From an uncultured Clostridia bacterium (GTDB taxonomy: Bacteria > Bacillota > Clostridia > Christensenellales > Aristaeellaceae), in the NCBI GenBank assembly GCA_947596085.1, contig CANQEW010000011.1, positions 1 to 57,026 of the forward strand: 57,026 nt of DNA, given 5' to 3'. Shown here piece by piece: positions 23,443 to 33,062 of the stretch; position 1 is the first letter of the stretch, and every line of letters starts with the position of its first letter. The notes under the pieces are model-generated. The model did not search any database. It was not told the origin of the DNA and worked only from the letters and a program-made list of their open reading frames with translations. Made by a program: the position numbers and the translations under genes.

Positions 23443-24437
23443 ATCGCCGTTCGAATGCCGGCCGGACGCGGCGGTGGTGGATCGCGGCGGGGATCGCCGT
23501 GGTCGCCGCCTGCGCGCTGTCGCTGGCGGTGGGACGCTTTCCCGTCGAGTGGAGAAGCGCGCTGGATTCGGATACGATGAGCGGGCGCGTGTTCCTCACG
23601 CTGCGCCTGCCGCGCAGCCTGATGGCGCTGGCGGCCGGCTTTTCGCTGAGCGTGGCGGGCTGCGCCTATCAGGGCGTGTTTCGCAATCCATTGGCCGCGC
23701 CGGATGTGATCGGCGCGGCCAGCGGAGCTTCGCTGGGCGCGGCGGGCGCGATTCTGTTTCTGGGCGGCGGCGCGCTGGCGACGGCATTGTGTGCGTTCGC
23801 GGGAGGAATGGCGGCGGTGGTCGCGGCGCTGCTGCTCGCGACGCTGGCGCGGCGGCGAGGGATGGTCACGCTGCTGCTGGCAGGCATCGTGGTGAACGCG
23901 CTGTTCCAGTCGGCGCTGATGCTGCTCAAGGCCGCAGCAGATCCCGAGCGCCAGCTCGCCGCCGTGGAATACTGGATCATGGGCAGCTTCGCGGATGTGA
24001 CGCGGGGCAAGCTGCTGGGCGCGCTTCCCTGGATGGCGCTGGGCGCGGCGGGCGTGTTTCTGCTGCGCAGGCAAATTCTGCTGCTCGGGCTGGAGGACGA
24101 CGAGGCGCGGATGCTGGGCGTGCCGGTGGCGCGGATGCGCGCGCTGGCGCTCGCATTCGCCACGCTCGCGGCCAGCGCGGCGGTGTCCGTGACCGGCCTG
24201 ATCTCCTTCGTCGGGCTGCTGCCGCCGCACATCGCCCGGTTGCTGACCCGAAGCGGCCGCGCGTCCACCATGGCGCTGGCCGGACTGATCGGCGCGGCGC
24301 TGATGCTGACGGCGGACGTGCTGGCCCGCAGCGTCGCGGCTTCGGAGGTGCCGGTGAGCGTGGTTACGTCGTTGATCGGCGCGCCGCTGCTGTTCGCGCT
24401 GTTGTGCCTGGGGAGAGGGGGCGGCCGCGATGCGTGA
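23439..24437 (+). CDS. ABC importer permease (FecCD/BtuC/MolB family)
   Basis: 332 residues with about ten hydrophobic segments. The family stretch LRLPRSLMALAAGFSLSVAG is followed by GCAYQGVFRNPLAAPDVIGAASGA, a typical FecCD substrate-path motif. EARMLGVPVARMRALAL is the coupling helix that meets the ATPase, and GLISFVGLLPPHIARLL is also conserved. It forms the membrane channel of the importer. It overlaps both neighbours (4 and 8 bases), so the three subunits are translated together. Confidence 0.93.
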   Translation: MNRRSNAGRTRRWWIAAGIAVVAACALSLAVGRFPVEWRSALDSDTMSGRVFLTLRLPRSLMALAAGFSLSVAGCAYQGVFRNPLAAPDVIGAASGASLGAAGAILFLGGGALATALCAFAGGMAAVVAALLLATLARRRGMVTLLLAGIVVNALFQSALMLLKAAADPERQLAAVEYWIMGSFADVTRGKLLGALPWMALGAAGVFLLRRQILLLGLEDDEARMLGVPVARMRALALAFATLAASAAVSVTGLISFVGLLPPHIARLLTRSGRASTMALAGLIGAALMLTADVLARSVAASEVPVSVVTSLIGAPLLFALLCLGRGGGRDA

Positions 24438-25209
24438 GATCCTGCGCGCCCGCGACCTTCGCGCGGGCTACGGAGGCGGCGACGTGTTGCGCGGCGTGAG
24501 CTTCTCCCTTCAAGGCGGGGAGGTCTGCGCGCTGCTGGGCGAAAACGGCTCCGGCAAGACCACGCTGCTGCGCGCGGCCTGCGGGCTGCTGCCCTATCGG
24601 GGAAGCTGCGTCCTCTCGGGCCGGGAGGCGGGATCGCTGTCCGACCGGGAGCGCGCGCGGCGGATCGGCTGGCTGTCCCAGCGCGGCGGAGCGGAGCTTC
24701 CGTTGCGTGGACTGGACGTGGTGCTGATGGGCTTCAATCCGCTGCTGGGCGCGCTGCAATCCCCGACGAAGGCGCAGCGGCGGCGCGCGCTCAAGGCGCT
24801 GAACGAGCTGGGCGCGGCAGAATTCGCGGAGCGGAACTTCACGGAGCTGAGCGCGGGGCAGCGGCAGCTTGTGCTGTTCGCCCGGGCGCTTGTACGGGAT
24901 GTGGAGCTGCTGGCGCTGGACGAGCCGGAGAGCGCGTTGGATCTGCGGCGGCGGCGAGCGCTGTTTCAAATTCTGCGGGAGCGCGCGGCGCGGCGGGACT
25001 GCGCCGTGCTGTTCAGCAGCCACGATGTCAACGCCGCGCTGCGCTGGGCGAATCGCCTGCTGCTGCTCCGGGATGGAGAACTGTGCGCGGGGGTAGATTT
25101 ACGCGCGGCCTCCCGCGCGGAAATCGAGGCGGCGCTGCGCGCGGCCTTCGGTCCGGTGGAGCTGATCGAGCATGACGGGCACTATCTGATGGCGGAGGTG
25201 GAAGAATGA
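24430..25209 (+). CDS. ABC importer ATPase (FecE/BtuD/MolC family)
   Basis: 259 residues. Walker A GENGSGKTT, Q-loop in GWLSQRGGAELP, signature LSAGQRQ, Walker B LLALDEPES, and a switch histidine in LFSSHDVNAALR. It powers the neighbouring permease. The start overlaps the permease end by 8 bases and the end overlaps the ModE-MocA gene by 4 bases. Confidence 0.94.
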   Translation: MREILRARDLRAGYGGGDVLRGVSFSLQGGEVCALLGENGSGKTTLLRAACGLLPYRGSCVLSGREAGSLSDRERARRIGWLSQRGGAELPLRGLDVVLMGFNPLLGALQSPTKAQRRRALKALNELGAAEFAERNFTELSAGQRQLVLFARALVRDVELLALDEPESALDLRRRRALFQILRERAARRDCAVLFSSHDVNAALRWANRLLLLRDGELCAGVDLRAASRAEIEAALRAAFGPVELIEHDGHYLMAEVEE

Positions 25210-26138
25210 AGCCGGAATTTCGCGTGCGATTGCTGTCGGAGGACGGCGAGAAGATCTTCGGAGAGGGCCCATACCGGTTGCTTCGGGGCGTGGAGCGCCT
25301 GGGCAGCCTGCGCGCGGCGGCGATGGAGCAAGGCATGGCCTACTCGAAGGCCAGCCGCGTCATCGGCCGCGCGGAGGAGCTGCTGGGCGCGCCGCTGACG
25401 GAGAAGCGCATCGGTGGTTCGAATGGCGGCGGCAGCGCGCTGACTCCGGCGGCGCGGGAGCTGATGGCGCGCTATGAGGCGTTTCGCGACGATTGCGCCG
25501 CGGCGGTGGAGGCGAGCTTCGCCGAGCGCTTCGCAGATTTCCTCCGTCCAATGCTGGGCTGCGTGGTGCTGGCCGCGGGCCGGTCGCGCCGCTTCGGCGG
25601 AACGAAGCTGCTGGCGGACTTAGACGGCGCGCCCGTGCTCGCGCGCACGCTGAACGCGCTGCCAAGGGATTGTTTTTGCCGCGTCGTCGCGGTGACGAGC
25701 GATCCCGAGGTGACGGCGCTGTGCCGGGTGAAGGGTGTGTCCGCGCGCGAGTATCCCGGCGGGCTGCTGAGCGACTCTATCCGCGAGGGATTGGCGGAGA
25801 TGGAGGACACGGCGGGCTGTATGTTTGTGAACGGCGATCAACCGCTCTTACGCTCCGAAAGCCTTCGCCGCATGGCGGCGGCCTTCGCCGCGTCACCCGC
25901 CTGTGTAATTCGGCTGGCGCATGGAGGGGTTGCGGCGAGCCCGGCGATCCTGCCGGCGTCCGCCTATCCGGTGCTGCGCGCGCTCGAGGGCGAGGCGGGC
26001 GGCATGGCGGCCGTGCGTGGCGGCGGCTGGGAGATCCGCGCCGTCGAGGCCGAAGGCGCGGCGGAACTCTGGGATGTGGACGATCCCGCCGCGCTGGATC
26101 GAGCGCGGAAGTACCTTCAAGGCAAAACAAAGGATTGA
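25206..26138 (+). CDS. ModE-like DNA-binding domain fused to MocA-type nucleotidyltransferase
   Basis: 310 residues. Residues about 5-105 match the winged helix of ModE: LLRGVERLGSLRAAAMEQGM, then AYSKASRVIGRAEELLGAPL and GGSNGGGSALTPAARELM. Residues about 117-310 are a MobA/MocA-like transferase with LAAGRSRRFGGTKLL (122-136) and VNGDQPLL (208-215). MocA adds CMP to molybdopterin, the cofactor form used by xanthine-dehydrogenase-type enzymes. The C-terminal molybdate-binding (MOP) domains of ModE are absent. I infer an autoregulator of this operon, binding the palindrome at 22390, that also matures cofactor for the enzyme encoded next. Such fusions are uncommon, to my knowledge. Confidence 0.88.
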   Translation: MKPEFRVRLLSEDGEKIFGEGPYRLLRGVERLGSLRAAAMEQGMAYSKASRVIGRAEELLGAPLTEKRIGGSNGGGSALTPAARELMARYEAFRDDCAAAVEASFAERFADFLRPMLGCVVLAAGRSRRFGGTKLLADLDGAPVLARTLNALPRDCFCRVVAVTSDPEVTALCRVKGVSAREYPGGLLSDSIREGLAEMEDTAGCMFVNGDQPLLRSESLRRMAAAFAASPACVIRLAHGGVAASPAILPASAYPVLRALEGEAGGMAAVRGGGWEIRAVEAEGAAELWDVDDPAALDRARKYLQGKTKD

Positions 26139-26199
26139 TTTCGGGCTCCCCCTATGATAAGATGGATGTGGAAATTTGTCGAATCATGGGGGGAGCCGT

Positions 26200-26991
26200 T
26201 TGATTTCGATTCAAGAATACCGCTTCGCCGAATCCCTCGACGAGGCGCTTCAACTGCTGGACGCGAGCAGGAAAAACCGCGTGATCGGCGGCGGCATGTG
26301 GCTGCGGCTGGGGCATGCGAGCGTCAAGACGGCCATCGACCTGTCGCGCTTGGGCCTGGATCGGATCGAGGCGACGGAGGACGAAATCGCCATCGGCGCG
26401 ATGGCGACGCTGCGGGAGGTGGAGACCGCGCCCTGCCTGCGGGAACTGTTCGGGGGCGTTCTCGCGGAGAGCGTATCGCCCATCGTGGGCGTGCAGTTTC
26501 GCAACATGGCCACCGTGGGCGCGAGCGTGTACAGCCGCTACGGTTTCTCCGACCTGCTGACGGCGCTGCTGGCGCTGGACGCGCGCGTGGAGCTGCGCCG
26601 CGCGGGGACGATGGCGCTGGAGGATTTTTTGAAGAATCCGCCCGAGAAGCGGGACATCCTCACGTCGGTGCGCGTGCGCAGGGACGGCCGGAGGGCGGCG
26701 TATCGCACCTTCCGCCGGAGCGCGACGGACTTCGGCGTGCTGAACGTATGCGCGTCGATCTCGCCCGAGGGCGATTGGCGGCTGAGCGTGGGGGCGCGGC
26801 CCGCGCGGGCGGCGCGCTGCCTGGAGGCCGAGGCGCTGCTGGCGGCGGGAGATGCGGCGGGCGCGGCGAAGACCGCGTCGGAGAAGCTGCGCTACGGTAG
26901 CAACCTGCGCGGAAGCGCGGAATATCGCCGCGCGCTGGCGGAGGTATTGACGCTGCGCTGCTGGGACGCGCTGAAGGAGGGCAAGGCATGA
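26200..26991 (+). CDS. xdhB: Molybdenum hydroxylase FAD-binding subunit
   Basis: 263 residues from TTG 26200, with GGGGGGAG about 6 bases upstream. The FAD-binding N-terminal domain shows IQEYRFAESLDEALQLL, VIGGGMWLRLG, VQFRNMATVGASV and the CO-dehydrogenase flavoprotein C-terminal domain. It passes electrons from the Fe-S subunit to NAD+ or another acceptor in xanthine-dehydrogenase-like enzymes. It follows the ModE-MocA gene by 61 bases. A TATGAT at 26153-26158 may be an internal -10, but its -35 is not clear. It overlaps the next gene by 4 bases. Confidence 0.9.
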   Translation: MISIQEYRFAESLDEALQLLDASRKNRVIGGGMWLRLGHASVKTAIDLSRLGLDRIEATEDEIAIGAMATLREVETAPCLRELFGGVLAESVSPIVGVQFRNMATVGASVYSRYGFSDLLTALLALDARVELRRAGTMALEDFLKNPPEKRDILTSVRVRRDGRRAAYRTFRRSATDFGVLNVCASISPEGDWRLSVGARPARAARCLEAEALLAAGDAAGAAKTASEKLRYGSNLRGSAEYRRALAEVLTLRCWDALKEGKA

Positions 26992-27446
26992 AGCTGAACT
27001 TTGAATTGAACGGGCGAAAGCTCGAGCGAGAGATCGCCCCGGACGAGACGCTGCTTCACCTTTTGCGCGCCTGCGGCATGCACAGCGTGCGCGGCGGCTG
27101 CGATACCTCCAATTGCGGCGTCTGCACGGTGTGGGTGGACGATCGGCCCGTGCTCTCCTGCGGCTATCTCGCCGCGCGCGTCGAGGGCCGGCGCGTGACC
27201 ACGCTGGAGGGCGCGCGCGCCGAGGCCGGGGAACTGATGAACTGCCTCGCCGCCGAGGGCGCGGATCAGTGCGGCTACTGCAGCCCGGGCTTCATCATGT
27301 GCGCGCTGGCGATGTTTCGGGAGCTGGGCGATCCCTCGGACGAGGAGATGCGCCGCTATCTGGCGGGCAACCTCTGCCGCTGCACGGGTTACGAATCCCA
27401 GATGCGGGCGCTGGCGAAGTGCGCGGAGGGGAGGCGGTCGAAGTGA
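26988..27446 (+). CDS. xdhC: Molybdenum hydroxylase 2[2Fe-2S] subunit
   Basis: 152 residues. The N-terminal plant-type cluster uses C38, C43, C46 and C58 (GGCDTSNCGVC and LSC). The second cluster uses C95, C98, C130 and C132 (QCGYCSPGFIM and GNLCRCTGY). This is the electron-transfer subunit of xanthine-dehydrogenase-type enzymes. Overlaps the FAD subunit gene by 4 bases and the large subunit gene by 4 bases (GTGA). Confidence 0.95.
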   Translation: MKLNFELNGRKLEREIAPDETLLHLLRACGMHSVRGGCDTSNCGVCTVWVDDRPVLSCGYLAARVEGRRVTTLEGARAEAGELMNCLAAEGADQCGYCSPGFIMCALAMFRELGDPSDEEMRRYLAGNLCRCTGYESQMRALAKCAEGRRSK

Positions 27447-29755
27447 CGCGGGAGGAATTGAAGGTCGTCAATCAGGCGCGGGCCAAGACCGATGCGCTCG
27501 CCATCATGGGCGGCGCTCCGGTGTACACGGGGGACCTGGTGCCCGACGGCGCGCTGATCGTAAAGCTGAAGCGCAGCCCCCACGCCTTTGCCCGCGTGAA
27601 GAATGTAGATGTTTCCCAGGCGCTGGCGGTGCCGGGCGTGGTCTGCGCGCTGGGGTGGAGGGATGTGCCCCGCCACCGTCACAGCTTCGCGGGCGCGAGC
27701 TATCCCGGCAACAATCCCTTCGACCGCGTGATTCTGGACGAATACGCGCGCTATGTGGGCGACCCTGTGGCCATCGTCGCGGCGGAGACCGAGGCGGCGG
27801 CGGAGAAGGCGCTCCGGCTGATTCGGGTGGAGTACGAGGTGCTCGAACCCGTGCTCGACTTCGAGGCGGCGGAGGCAGGCCCCTCGGTCGTTCACCCCGA
27901 GGATGATTACGTCTACCAGATGGACATCGGCGGCGACCTCGCCCACAACGTGCTCATGTCCGAACGGGACGAGGGCGGCGACTTCGAGGCGGTGTACGCG
28001 TCCTGCCCCGTGCGGCTGGACGAGACCTGGTATACGCAGGCCGCCCAGCAATCCATGATGGAAACCTTCCGCACCTTCAGCTATTACGATCACGCGGGGC
28101 GGCTCACGCTGGTGAGCAGCACGCAGATCACCTTCCACGCGCGGCGGCTGGTGGCGATGGCGCTGGGGCTGCCGCAGTCGAAGGTGCGCGTCATCAAGCC
28201 GCGTGTGGGCGGCGGCTTCGGCGCGAAGCAGTCGATGGTCACAGAAGTCTACGCCGCCGTGGTGACCTACCTGACCGGCCGGCCCGCTTACATCCAATTC
28301 ACCCGCAGGGAGAGCAGCGCCTGCGCCAATACCCGCCACGCCTTCCGCGTGCGCGTGCGGCTGGGCGCGACCGAGGACGGAATCGTGCGCACGCTGTGGG
28401 TGGACAGCCTGGAGAACGCGGGCGCGTACGGCGAACATGCGGCGAACGTCGTGGGCCTCTCCGGCCACAAGACCCTTCCGCTCTATGGAAAGACCGAGGC
28501 TTGGCGCTACACGGGCAAGGTGGTGTACACCAACACCACGCCCGGCGGGGCCTACCGCGGCTTCGGCGCGACGCAGGGCTGCTTCGCGGTGGAGAACACG
28601 GTGAACAAGCTGGCGGAGCGGCTGGGAATCGACCCCTGCGAGCTTCGATTGCGGAATCTGCCCGAGGTGGGGAAGCCCATGCCCGCCTATTACGACGAAC
28701 CGCTCACGAGCTGCAGCCTCGACCGCTGCATCGCCACCGGGCGGAGGATGATCGGCTGGGACGAGAAGTACGCGAGCGCGCCCTTCTCCCGCCAGGTTGG
28801 CCCGCACCGCTTTCGCGGGCTGGGCATGGCGATCACCATGCAGGGCTCGGGCATCAGCAACATCGACAACTGCACCGTGACCATACGCCTGGACGACGGC
28901 GGCTTCTATACGCTGTCCATCGGCGCTTCGGACATCGGAACCGGCTGCGACACGATCCTGGCGCAGATGGCGGCGGAGGTGCTGGAGTGCGACGTGGACC
29001 GCATCATCGTCAGCGGCGTGGACACCTCCTATTCGCCCTACGACAAGGGCTCCTACGCCTCGTCAACCACCTACGTGACCGGCAACGCCACCGTCATGGC
29101 CGCCAGAGAGCTGCTTTCGAAGATGCGCGCCGTCGCGGCAGAGCGGCTGGGCGTGAAGGCGGAGGACGTGGAATTTGACGGAATGAATTTTTCCTGCGGA
29201 GAAAAGCGGCTGACGCTGACCGAGCTGGGCGTGGAGAGCGTCAACGGTCACGCCGAGTGGCTCACCGCCAGCGCGAGCTTCGCGGGTCACACCTCGCCGC
29301 CGCCCTTTGTGGCGGGCTTCGCCGAGGTGGAGGTGGACACCGAGACCGGCGCGGTGAAGGTGCTCGACCTCGTGGGCGTGGTGGACTGCGGCACGGTGGT
29401 GAACCGCGCGCTGGCGCGTGTGCAGGCCGAGGGCGGCTTTTTGCAGGGCATGGGCATGGCGCTGATCGAGGATGTGCGGACGCTTCCCTCCGGCCGGCTC
29501 GCCACGGATAGCTTCATGCAGTACAAGATCCCCTCCCGGCTGGAGGCGCCGGGCGTGCGCATTGCCTTCGAGGAGAGCTGGGAGCCCACGGGTCCCTTCG
29601 GCGCGAAGTCCATCGGCGAGGTGGTCATCAACACGCCGTCTCCGGCGATCATCTCAGCCATCCGCAACGCCGTGGGCGCGGACATTCACAGCCTTCCCGC
29701 CACGGCGGAGAAGGTGTACATGGCGCTTCAGACCGCGCGGGATGGGAACAATTGA
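27443..29755 (+). CDS. xdhA: Molybdenum hydroxylase large (molybdopterin) subunit
   Basis: 770 residues from GTG 27443, chosen because it overlaps the previous stop and has GGAGGGGAGG upstream. The N-terminal aldehyde-oxidase domain is followed by cofactor-binding segments: VGGGFGAKQSM, AYRGFGATQGCFAVE and the C-terminal PFGAKSIGEVVINTPSPAI with the catalytic Glu. It probably hydroxylates a purine or another N-heterocycle, but the sequence does not fix the substrate. The MocA-type maturase upstream implies a cytosine dinucleotide cofactor. A terminator with a wobble-rich stem follows. Confidence 0.93.
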   Translation: MTREELKVVNQARAKTDALAIMGGAPVYTGDLVPDGALIVKLKRSPHAFARVKNVDVSQALAVPGVVCALGWRDVPRHRHSFAGASYPGNNPFDRVILDEYARYVGDPVAIVAAETEAAAEKALRLIRVEYEVLEPVLDFEAAEAGPSVVHPEDDYVYQMDIGGDLAHNVLMSERDEGGDFEAVYASCPVRLDETWYTQAAQQSMMETFRTFSYYDHAGRLTLVSSTQITFHARRLVAMALGLPQSKVRVIKPRVGGGFGAKQSMVTEVYAAVVTYLTGRPAYIQFTRRESSACANTRHAFRVRVRLGATEDGIVRTLWVDSLENAGAYGEHAANVVGLSGHKTLPLYGKTEAWRYTGKVVYTNTTPGGAYRGFGATQGCFAVENTVNKLAERLGIDPCELRLRNLPEVGKPMPAYYDEPLTSCSLDRCIATGRRMIGWDEKYASAPFSRQVGPHRFRGLGMAITMQGSGISNIDNCTVTIRLDDGGFYTLSIGASDIGTGCDTILAQMAAEVLECDVDRIIVSGVDTSYSPYDKGSYASSTTYVTGNATVMAARELLSKMRAVAAERLGVKAEDVEFDGMNFSCGEKRLTLTELGVESVNGHAEWLTASASFAGHTSPPPFVAGFAEVEVDTETGAVKVLDLVGVVDCGTVVNRALARVQAEGGFLQGMGMALIEDVRTLPSGRLATDSFMQYKIPSRLEAPGVRIAFEESWEPTGPFGAKSIGEVVINTPSPAIISAIRNAVGADIHSLPATAEKVYMALQTARDGNN

Positions 29756-29769
29756 TGGGCAATTTGGGT

Positions 29770-29811
29770 GCAAGTCCTTTCGGAATTCTCTCGGAAGGGC
29801 TTGCCTTTTTT
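29770..29811 (+). terminator. Terminator of the molybdenum hydroxylase operon
   Basis: 29770-29783 pairs with 29791-29804, including three G-U wobbles, and is followed by TTTTTT at 29806-29811. The rest of the gap to 29890 is A+T-rich and probably holds the promoter of the next gene, though I cannot single out one pair of boxes. Confidence 0.85.
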
Positions 29812-29890
29812 GTGAAATGGAGTTATTATATATTTTGGTATGGTATTGTGAAAAAATATTTACCAAAGCAAATTCGCTGGAGGAAAAGGC

Positions 29891-32800
29891 GTGGCAAATC
29901 GGAAGGGCAGCGCGAAGAAGCACAGCGGCGGCTCCGCATCCGGAAGGAACAAACTCTGGTTGCGCAAGGGCCGGGATATTTCGCGCCTGATCGTGCTGAT
30001 GGTAATCGTGAGCGCGATCGCGATTCCATGCGCGCTGCTGTTGGAGCGCGCAGGCGGGCGCGCGCGCGGCATCGAATCCGCGCCGGCCACGCTGGTGATC
30101 AGCGAGCTGATGTCCGAAAATATGCGCACGCTGGTGACCGACGCGGGCGAGGTGCCGGACTGGATCGACGTGCGCAACGATGGAGACGCGGCGGTTTCGA
30201 TGAACCACTGGGCGCTGGTATTGGAATCCAACCCGAATCGCGCCTACAGCTTCCCCAACCGCGAACTTGCCCCGGGCGAGCACCTGCTGATCTATGCCGT
30301 GGGCAGCGACGCGAAGGGCGAGTGCGACGCGCCGTTTCGCCTGAGCGCGTCCGGCGGCGAAGCGCTGGTGCTGTTGAATCCCCAGGGGAAGGCGGCGGAC
30401 GTGGTGGAGCTGCCGGAGCTGTCCGCGGACTGTTCCTATCGGAGGACGGACGGCGGCGCGTGGGAGATCTGCGCATCGCCCACGCCGGGTGGGAGTGATA
30501 CGGCGACGCTGTCCGTACGTCCGGCCGCGCAGGGCGCGGTCGGTGAGTTGGAGCTGACCGAGGTCATGAGCGCGAACGGCCTCTACTTTCCCGACGAGGA
30601 CGGCGAGTGTTGCGATTACGTCGAGTTGCACAACCGTTCCGGCGCGAGCGTGAATCTCGAGGGCTGGTACCTGTCGGATTCCGTGAGCAAGCTCAAGCGC
30701 TGGGCGTTCCCGGCGGTGACGCTCCCCGCGAACGGATACATGCTGGTGCACTGCTCTGGCAAGAATCGAACTTCCGATCCCGTGCATTTGCACGCGGACT
30801 TCAAGCTCTCCTCGGCGGGCGAGGGCGTGTACCTGACGCGGCCGAACGGAGAGGTCGAATCCTCCGTGGAGTTTCCCGTGCTGGAGCGGAATCAGGCGTG
30901 GTCGCTGTACGAGGGAGAATGGAGCGCGAAGCTCGCGCCCACCCCCGGCTGGGAAAACAGCGCCGAGGCCGCAGGCAGAGCGCAGGCGCAGCGCTTTCAG
31001 AGCGCCCTGGGGGGCGTGTACCTGAGCGAGATCATGGCCTCGCCCACGAACGAGGATTACGATTGGATCGAGCTGTGCAACGGTTCGAATCAGGCGGTCG
31101 ATCTGGGCGGCTGGGGGCTCTCGGACGACGCGTCCCGGCCCCGGCGCTGGCAGTTCCCCTCGGGCACGTACATCCAGCCGGGCGAGTATCTGGGCGTGTT
31201 TTTAACCGGCGACGCCTCGGTGCAGGCGAAGGGCTACCTCAGCGCGGACTTCGCGCTGTCCACCTCCGGCGGCTACACCGTGTGCCTGTCCGATCCGAGC
31301 GGGGCGATACTGGACGCGGTGTACCTCGGCGAGCAGAGCGGCGGGATCTCCTACGCGCGCTTTCCCGGGGAGGAAGGTTTCTTCTACGCCGCCGAGCCCA
31401 CGCCACTCACGACGAATTCCGGCGCGCACTATCGCGCGCGCACACCGATGCCGCAGGCCTCCGTGCAGGGCGGCCTGCACAGGAGCGGCGAGAGCTTCAC
31501 CGTGGAGCTGAGCGCGCCCGCGGACTGCCGCATCTACTACACGCTGGACTGCACCGATCCCACCGAAAATTCGACGCTCTACACCGGTCCGATCCATGTG
31601 TCCGGCACGACGATCCTGCGCAGCCGCGCCTACCGGGACGGCTCCATGCCGTCGTACATCGCCGCGCAGAGCTACCTCTACGACGTGGAAGTACCCGAAG
31701 GCGTGTACGTGATCTCGCTGGTCAGCGATCCGGACAATCTGTACAGCGACAGCCGGGGCATTCTGGTGATGGGGCCCAACGCGTGGGCGGAGTATCCCTA
31801 CGGCAAGATCAACAGCGGCGCGAACTTCTGGATGGACTGGGAGCGCGAGGCCAACGTGGAGCTGTTCACCTCGTCGGGCGAACTGGGCTTCGCTCAGCCC
31901 TGCGGCATCAAGCTGCACGGCCAGTACAGCCGCGCCGGCGAGGTCAAGGCGTTCAAGGTCTTCGCCCGCAGCGAATATGGCGACAATCGCTTCGACTATC
32001 CGATTTTTCGGTCGCGGGACTACGATTCCTATCAATCCTTCCTGCTGCGCGCGTCGGGCCAGGATTACGACAAGACGTTCATGCGCGATTCCGTGCTGTG
32101 CGCGCTGGCGAAGGACACTTCGCTAATGTACCAGGAGACGGAGCTGGGCGTGTGCTACCTCAACGGCGAGTATTACAGCCTGTTCAACCTGCGCGAGCGC
32201 GTGAGCCGCTTTTCGATTTGCCAGTTCGAGGGCTGGGAGGGCATGGAGGACGACGTGGACCTCATCAAAGCCAACAACATCGAGAAGGAGGGCTCCAACG
32301 CCAGCATGGAGGAGCTGTTGGACTGGATCAAGAAGAACGATACCTCCACGCAGGCCGCCTACGACTACATTGCCGAGCGCATCGACATTCAGAACTACAT
32401 CGAGTACATGGCGATGGAGATCTACTCGGGCAATGGCGACACGTTGAACGTCAAGCGCTACCGCAACGCCAGGACCGATGGCAAATGGCGCTGGGTGCTC
32501 TACGATCTGGACTGGGCTTTCACCGTGGACACGAACTCCATCCGGCGCTGGCTCGATCCCGAGGGCATGGGCACGAACAAGTACACCGACACCACGCTGT
32601 TCATCGGCTGCATGAAGAATCCCGTCTTCCGGGAGCAGTTCCTGACCTATTTCGGCGAACAGCTCGCCACCACGCTTTCGACGGAAAATGTGATGGCGCG
32701 CATTCAGGAGCGCTACGACGCGCTGCAGCCGCTGCTGCCGGCCTACCTGGAGAAGATCGGCAAGACGATGAACAATTACAACAGCGCCATGAAGGATTTG

Positions 32801-32935
32801 GCCGAGTACGCGCAGAGCCGCCCGGAGAAGATCATTGGCTACTTCCGGGATACGTTCAAGTTCTCCGACGCCGATTTGCAGAAGTACTTTGGCGCGGCGA
32901 TCGAGAAAATTCGGCAAACCCAGCCGGCGCAGTGA
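29891..32935 (+). CDS. CotH-kinase protein with three lamin-tail domains, copy 1
   Basis: 1014 residues from GTG 29891, with GGAGG 7 bases upstream. A short basic cytoplasmic N-terminus and one membrane helix (about 31-51) export the rest. Three lamin-tail-type (LTD) beta domains follow, at roughly 66-190, 215-345 and 380-500, each with a D-W/Y-[IV]-E/D-L segment and a GWxLSD-type strand. Then comes a chitobiase-C-terminal-like module (RIYYTLDCTDPTENSTLYTG) and the CotH domain from about 600, with NLRERVSRFSIC and KWRWVLYDLDWAF. CotH proteins in Bacillus spore coats are atypical kinases that phosphorylate Ser in coat proteins. The target here is unknown. The paralogue lies directly downstream. 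Confidence 0.9.
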   Translation: MANRKGSAKKHSGGSASGRNKLWLRKGRDISRLIVLMVIVSAIAIPCALLLERAGGRARGIESAPATLVISELMSENMRTLVTDAGEVPDWIDVRNDGDAAVSMNHWALVLESNPNRAYSFPNRELAPGEHLLIYAVGSDAKGECDAPFRLSASGGEALVLLNPQGKAADVVELPELSADCSYRRTDGGAWEICASPTPGGSDTATLSVRPAAQGAVGELELTEVMSANGLYFPDEDGECCDYVELHNRSGASVNLEGWYLSDSVSKLKRWAFPAVTLPANGYMLVHCSGKNRTSDPVHLHADFKLSSAGEGVYLTRPNGEVESSVEFPVLERNQAWSLYEGEWSAKLAPTPGWENSAEAAGRAQAQRFQSALGGVYLSEIMASPTNEDYDWIELCNGSNQAVDLGGWGLSDDASRPRRWQFPSGTYIQPGEYLGVFLTGDASVQAKGYLSADFALSTSGGYTVCLSDPSGAILDAVYLGEQSGGISYARFPGEEGFFYAAEPTPLTTNSGAHYRARTPMPQASVQGGLHRSGESFTVELSAPADCRIYYTLDCTDPTENSTLYTGPIHVSGTTILRSRAYRDGSMPSYIAAQSYLYDVEVPEGVYVISLVSDPDNLYSDSRGILVMGPNAWAEYPYGKINSGANFWMDWEREANVELFTSSGELGFAQPCGIKLHGQYSRAGEVKAFKVFARSEYGDNRFDYPIFRSRDYDSYQSFLLRASGQDYDKTFMRDSVLCALAKDTSLMYQETELGVCYLNGEYYSLFNLRERVSRFSICQFEGWEGMEDDVDLIKANNIEKEGSNASMEELLDWIKKNDTSTQAAYDYIAERIDIQNYIEYMAMEIYSGNGDTLNVKRYRNARTDGKWRWVLYDLDWAFTVDTNSIRRWLDPEGMGTNKYTDTTLFIGCMKNPVFREQFLTYFGEQLATTLSTENVMARIQERYDALQPLLPAYLEKIGKTMNNYNSAMKDLAEYAQSRPEKIIGYFRDTFKFSDADLQKYFGAAIEKIRQTQPAQ

Positions 32936-33062
32936 GGCGAGCGGCCTGGACGCGCGCAATTTCGACACGATCGCGGATGTTTTTTGCATCTTGCGCGCAT
33001 AAATCGCATAGGATATAGGGATGATGGGATTCACAGACGATTCGATGGTCATGAGGTGAAAG

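Noticed and set aside
30607-33018. 803-codon frame overlapping the first CotH gene
   Set aside because: It is in another frame of the same strand, is Arg/Gly-rich and has no domain, whereas the CotH frame has clear motifs and a ribosome binding site.
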